A DNA stretch of 19,538 bases, from NCBI GenBank assembly GCA_900642245.1, contig CAAAJI010000718.1, forward strand, positions 1 to 19,538, written 5' to 3'. Shown piece by piece: positions 17,695-19,538 of the stretch. This stretch comes from Fragilaria radians. Taxonomy: Eukaryota > Bacillariophyta > Fragilariophyceae > Fragilariales > Fragilariaceae. The position numbers and the translations under genes were made by a program. Below the pieces are notes generated by a model. The model was not told the origin of the DNA, did not search any database, and saw only the letters and a program-made list of their open reading frames with translations. Positions within the stretch are counted from its first letter, which is position 1. Every line of letters begins with the position of its first letter.

Positions 17695-19538
17695 ATGGCT
17701 TCCTCTTCTTCTTCACGAAAAAGGCAGAATCAAGCTCCCTCTTCTCAAGAAAACAACGACGATGATTGGATTATTTTCCCATGTAATCCATTTCACGAGG
17801 AATTCCAGGTATCTGTCCGAGAAATACAAAATTCAGCAGTCATTGCTCATGGTCAACAACTTTGTCACGATTCATTAAATGCTGTGGAGCTCATTTTTGG
17901 ATTCAATCCCAATACAGATGCATCAAGAGAACGATCTCAACAACCTATAGGGCTTTCAGATTTGTCCATACCATCACATCAAAAATCTCAAGAGACTCAA
18001 TCTTCTCAAAGACCATCGCCAACATTCCTTCACCAATCCAAGCAGCTCACCAGAAATTTGAAATCAAAGAATCAGTATGTTCAATACAAAGATGAAAAAA
18101 AAGAAACGTTTGCAGGCTCAAACCAAACAATCCCTGCAGACTTTCAACTCGTAGGGCCCTCAAAAGGTATTACAATACCCAAGGATCATACACTGGTTAC
18201 TCTGGAGAGTATAAATAAATCATCAGAAAACAACATCTCATCATTGCCTGTAGTCAATTTGACAGCGGATGACCAGGAAATGATTCTAAACTCCAAGGAA
18301 GATATGGAATTCATCCCTTCATTATTTGATGAGAAATCAAAGACGAAAACGCATTCGGAAAGCTCTACGGGCTCATCTGTATCTGAACAATTTGACGACG
18401 ACAGCTTCTTCATTCATCACCCAATCTTCTGGCGTAAATCTTTCCTTATCTTCCTACTAATCATGTGCGCTTTTATCACTTTCTTTTTAATTTTAATGTT
18501 GGGGCTCTGTATTGGAGCAGCAATTCGTGGAGAGCCAATATCTTTGAAGAGTATTTTCTCTCCTGGGTCAAACACTTATTTGCAGCAAAACATAGCAAGT
18601 CCAAGTTCTCCCGCGCCCACACCAACTATCAACATCGCGGATACCAGTGCTCCAGCAATTATATCTAGCTCCAGGCAATCTTCTTCACCCTCCAACCTTC
18701 TTCAACCATCTCATTTTCCCACTTTGAAACAAGGAATAACTGTTGGTGCCTACTATTATCCATGGCACGGGAAGAATTTTCACAACGGTCAAGGTTATCT
18801 TCGTAGAGAACTTAATCAATCTCCAAAACTAGGTGAGTATGATGATACAGACCCAAGTGTAATTAGTCAACATTTGGCTTGGAGTCGCCAGGCAAATATA
18901 GGTCTTTGGATTACATCATGGTGGGGTCCGGACAGACTTGAAGATAATACTACGCGTAACGTTATTTTGAATCACCAAGACATTGGTGATCACAAGATTG
19001 CTCTCTTTTATGAGACAACGGGTCGTATTAAGGAAGAAAATAATTTTGATGTAACCAACGTCGAATTGGATGTCGACCACATGTGCAAACACTATTTCGA
19101 TCATCCCAATTATTTTAGAATCGATGGACGTCCTGTTTTATTCATGTATTTAACTCGCAAGCTTGAAGCAACTGGAAAATTTGAGGAAGCTATATTGCTG
19201 ATGCGCTCTATTGCAGATAATTGTGGCCATGACCTTTTCATTGCTGGTGATCATGCATTTGCGACGCCACCTTCGGAAGACAAAACGTATAGACCCTTCT
19301 TGTATCTCGATGCTGTCACAAATTATGATGTCTATGGCTCCATGAGAACTACGGGGTATGCTGGTCAGGAAGCAGTGGACGAGTACTACGACAATCAAAA
19401 GCGATGGCGGAAAAAGGCATCCAACCTTGGATGTGGGTATATCCCGGCAGTTAGCCCAGGTTATAATGATCGAGGTGTCCGATTAGAAGCTGACCACGAA
19501 CCTCTGTCTCGTAGATTGTCAAGAACGGCTTCGGAGGG
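17695..19538 (+). CDS. GH99-like (endo-alpha-mannosidase family) type II membrane protein; 3' end outside window
   Basis: Open for 614 codons from the ATG at 17695 to the window edge. GH99 enzymes such as animal MANEA cut alpha-1,2-linked glucosyl-mannose from N-glycans in the Golgi. The domain starts near residue 347 (GITVGAYYYPWHG). It continues with NIGLWITSWWGP (401-412), HPNYFRIDGRPVLFMY (470-485) and PAVSPGYNDRGVR (584-596), which parallels the VGPGYIDTSIRP segment of animal enzymes. In that family the catalytic glutamates lie in a later FNEWHEGT motif, beyond this window. One membrane helix (about 249-277, after FWRK and before RGEP) fits a type II, N-in orientation. A Ser/Pro-rich stem links it to the domain. 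The 242-residue Gln/Ser-rich N-terminal cytosolic region is far longer than the short tail of MANEA and matches nothing I recognise. Activity cannot be judged without the missing end. Confidence 0.87.
   Translation, partial: MASSSSSRKRQNQAPSSQENNDDDWIIFPCNPFHEEFQVSVREIQNSAVIAHGQQLCHDSLNAVELIFGFNPNTDASRERSQQPIGLSDLSIPSHQKSQETQSSQRPSPTFLHQSKQLTRNLKSKNQYVQYKDEKKETFAGSNQTIPADFQLVGPSKGITIPKDHTLVTLESINKSSENNISSLPVVNLTADDQEMILNSKEDMEFIPSLFDEKSKTKTHSESSTGSSVSEQFDDDSFFIHHPIFWRKSFLIFLLIMCAFITFFLILMLGLCIGAAIRGEPISLKSIFSPGSNTYLQQNIASPSSPAPTPTINIADTSAPAIISSSRQSSSPSNLLQPSHFPTLKQGITVGAYYYPWHGKNFHNGQGYLRRELNQSPKLGEYDDTDPSVISQHLAWSRQANIGLWITSWWGPDRLEDNTTRNVILNHQDIGDHKIALFYETTGRIKEENNFDVTNVELDVDHMCKHYFDHPNYFRIDGRPVLFMYLTRKLEATGKFEEAILLMRSIADNCGHDLFIAGDHAFATPPSEDKTYRPFLYLDAVTNYDVYGSMRTTGYAGQEAVDEYYDNQKRWRKKASNLGCGYIPAVSPGYNDRGVRLEADHEPLSRRLSRTASE

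Overview
The window looks like nuclear DNA of a photosynthetic stramenopile, most probably a diatom. It encodes a light-harvesting protein of the red-algal-derived type with a presequence resembling the diatom ASAFAP plastid signal. It also has a short GT-AG intron, a protein that fits a large diatom lineage-specific family with a W(Y/F)-x-x-E block and a RGLE-like block, and AT-rich spacers. No species can be named from the sequence alone.

Layout. Positions 1-642 (minus strand) hold the 5' two exons of a plastid light-harvesting (LHC superfamily, probably RedCAP) gene that runs off the left edge. It is divergent from a plus-strand gene at 1773-2813 for an organelle-type YqgF/RuvX-like RNase H-fold protein with a lysine-rich coiled-coil tail. 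A 2.7 kb spacer with several hairpins follows. Then comes an intronless 1029-residue importin-beta-family receptor (transportin-3/importin-13/Mtr10-like) at 5483-8572. These three genes make up the conserved, housekeeping part of the window.

From about 9.7 kb the character changes. A decayed coding sequence lies on the minus strand (9720-10256, two internal stops and an acidic C-terminus). It is followed by an intact lineage-specific protein of unknown function (11380-12048) and 1.4 kb of stop-riddled sequence. Next is a tandem array of degenerate noncoding repeats, about 0.95 kb per full unit (copies A-D, 13474 to about 17330). A pogo-like DNA transposon (15806-17144, 1339 bp) sits at the junction between copies C and D. 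It has 25-bp terminal inverted repeats, a TA target-site duplication, and a transposase pseudogene that has lost most of its catalytic core. The junction of copies B and C, at 14831-14850, is an unoccupied paralogous copy of the insertion site and confirms both edges of the element.

The right end (17695-19538) is the 5' part of a gene for a predicted type II membrane protein with a GH99-like (endo-alpha-mannosidase) domain and an unusually long N-terminal cytosolic region. The window ends before the part of the domain that carries the catalytic glutamates. The genes do not form one pathway: they serve light harvesting, organelle nucleic-acid maintenance, nuclear import and glycan processing. 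The best-supported unusual feature is the satellite-like array with its dated, nested transposon.
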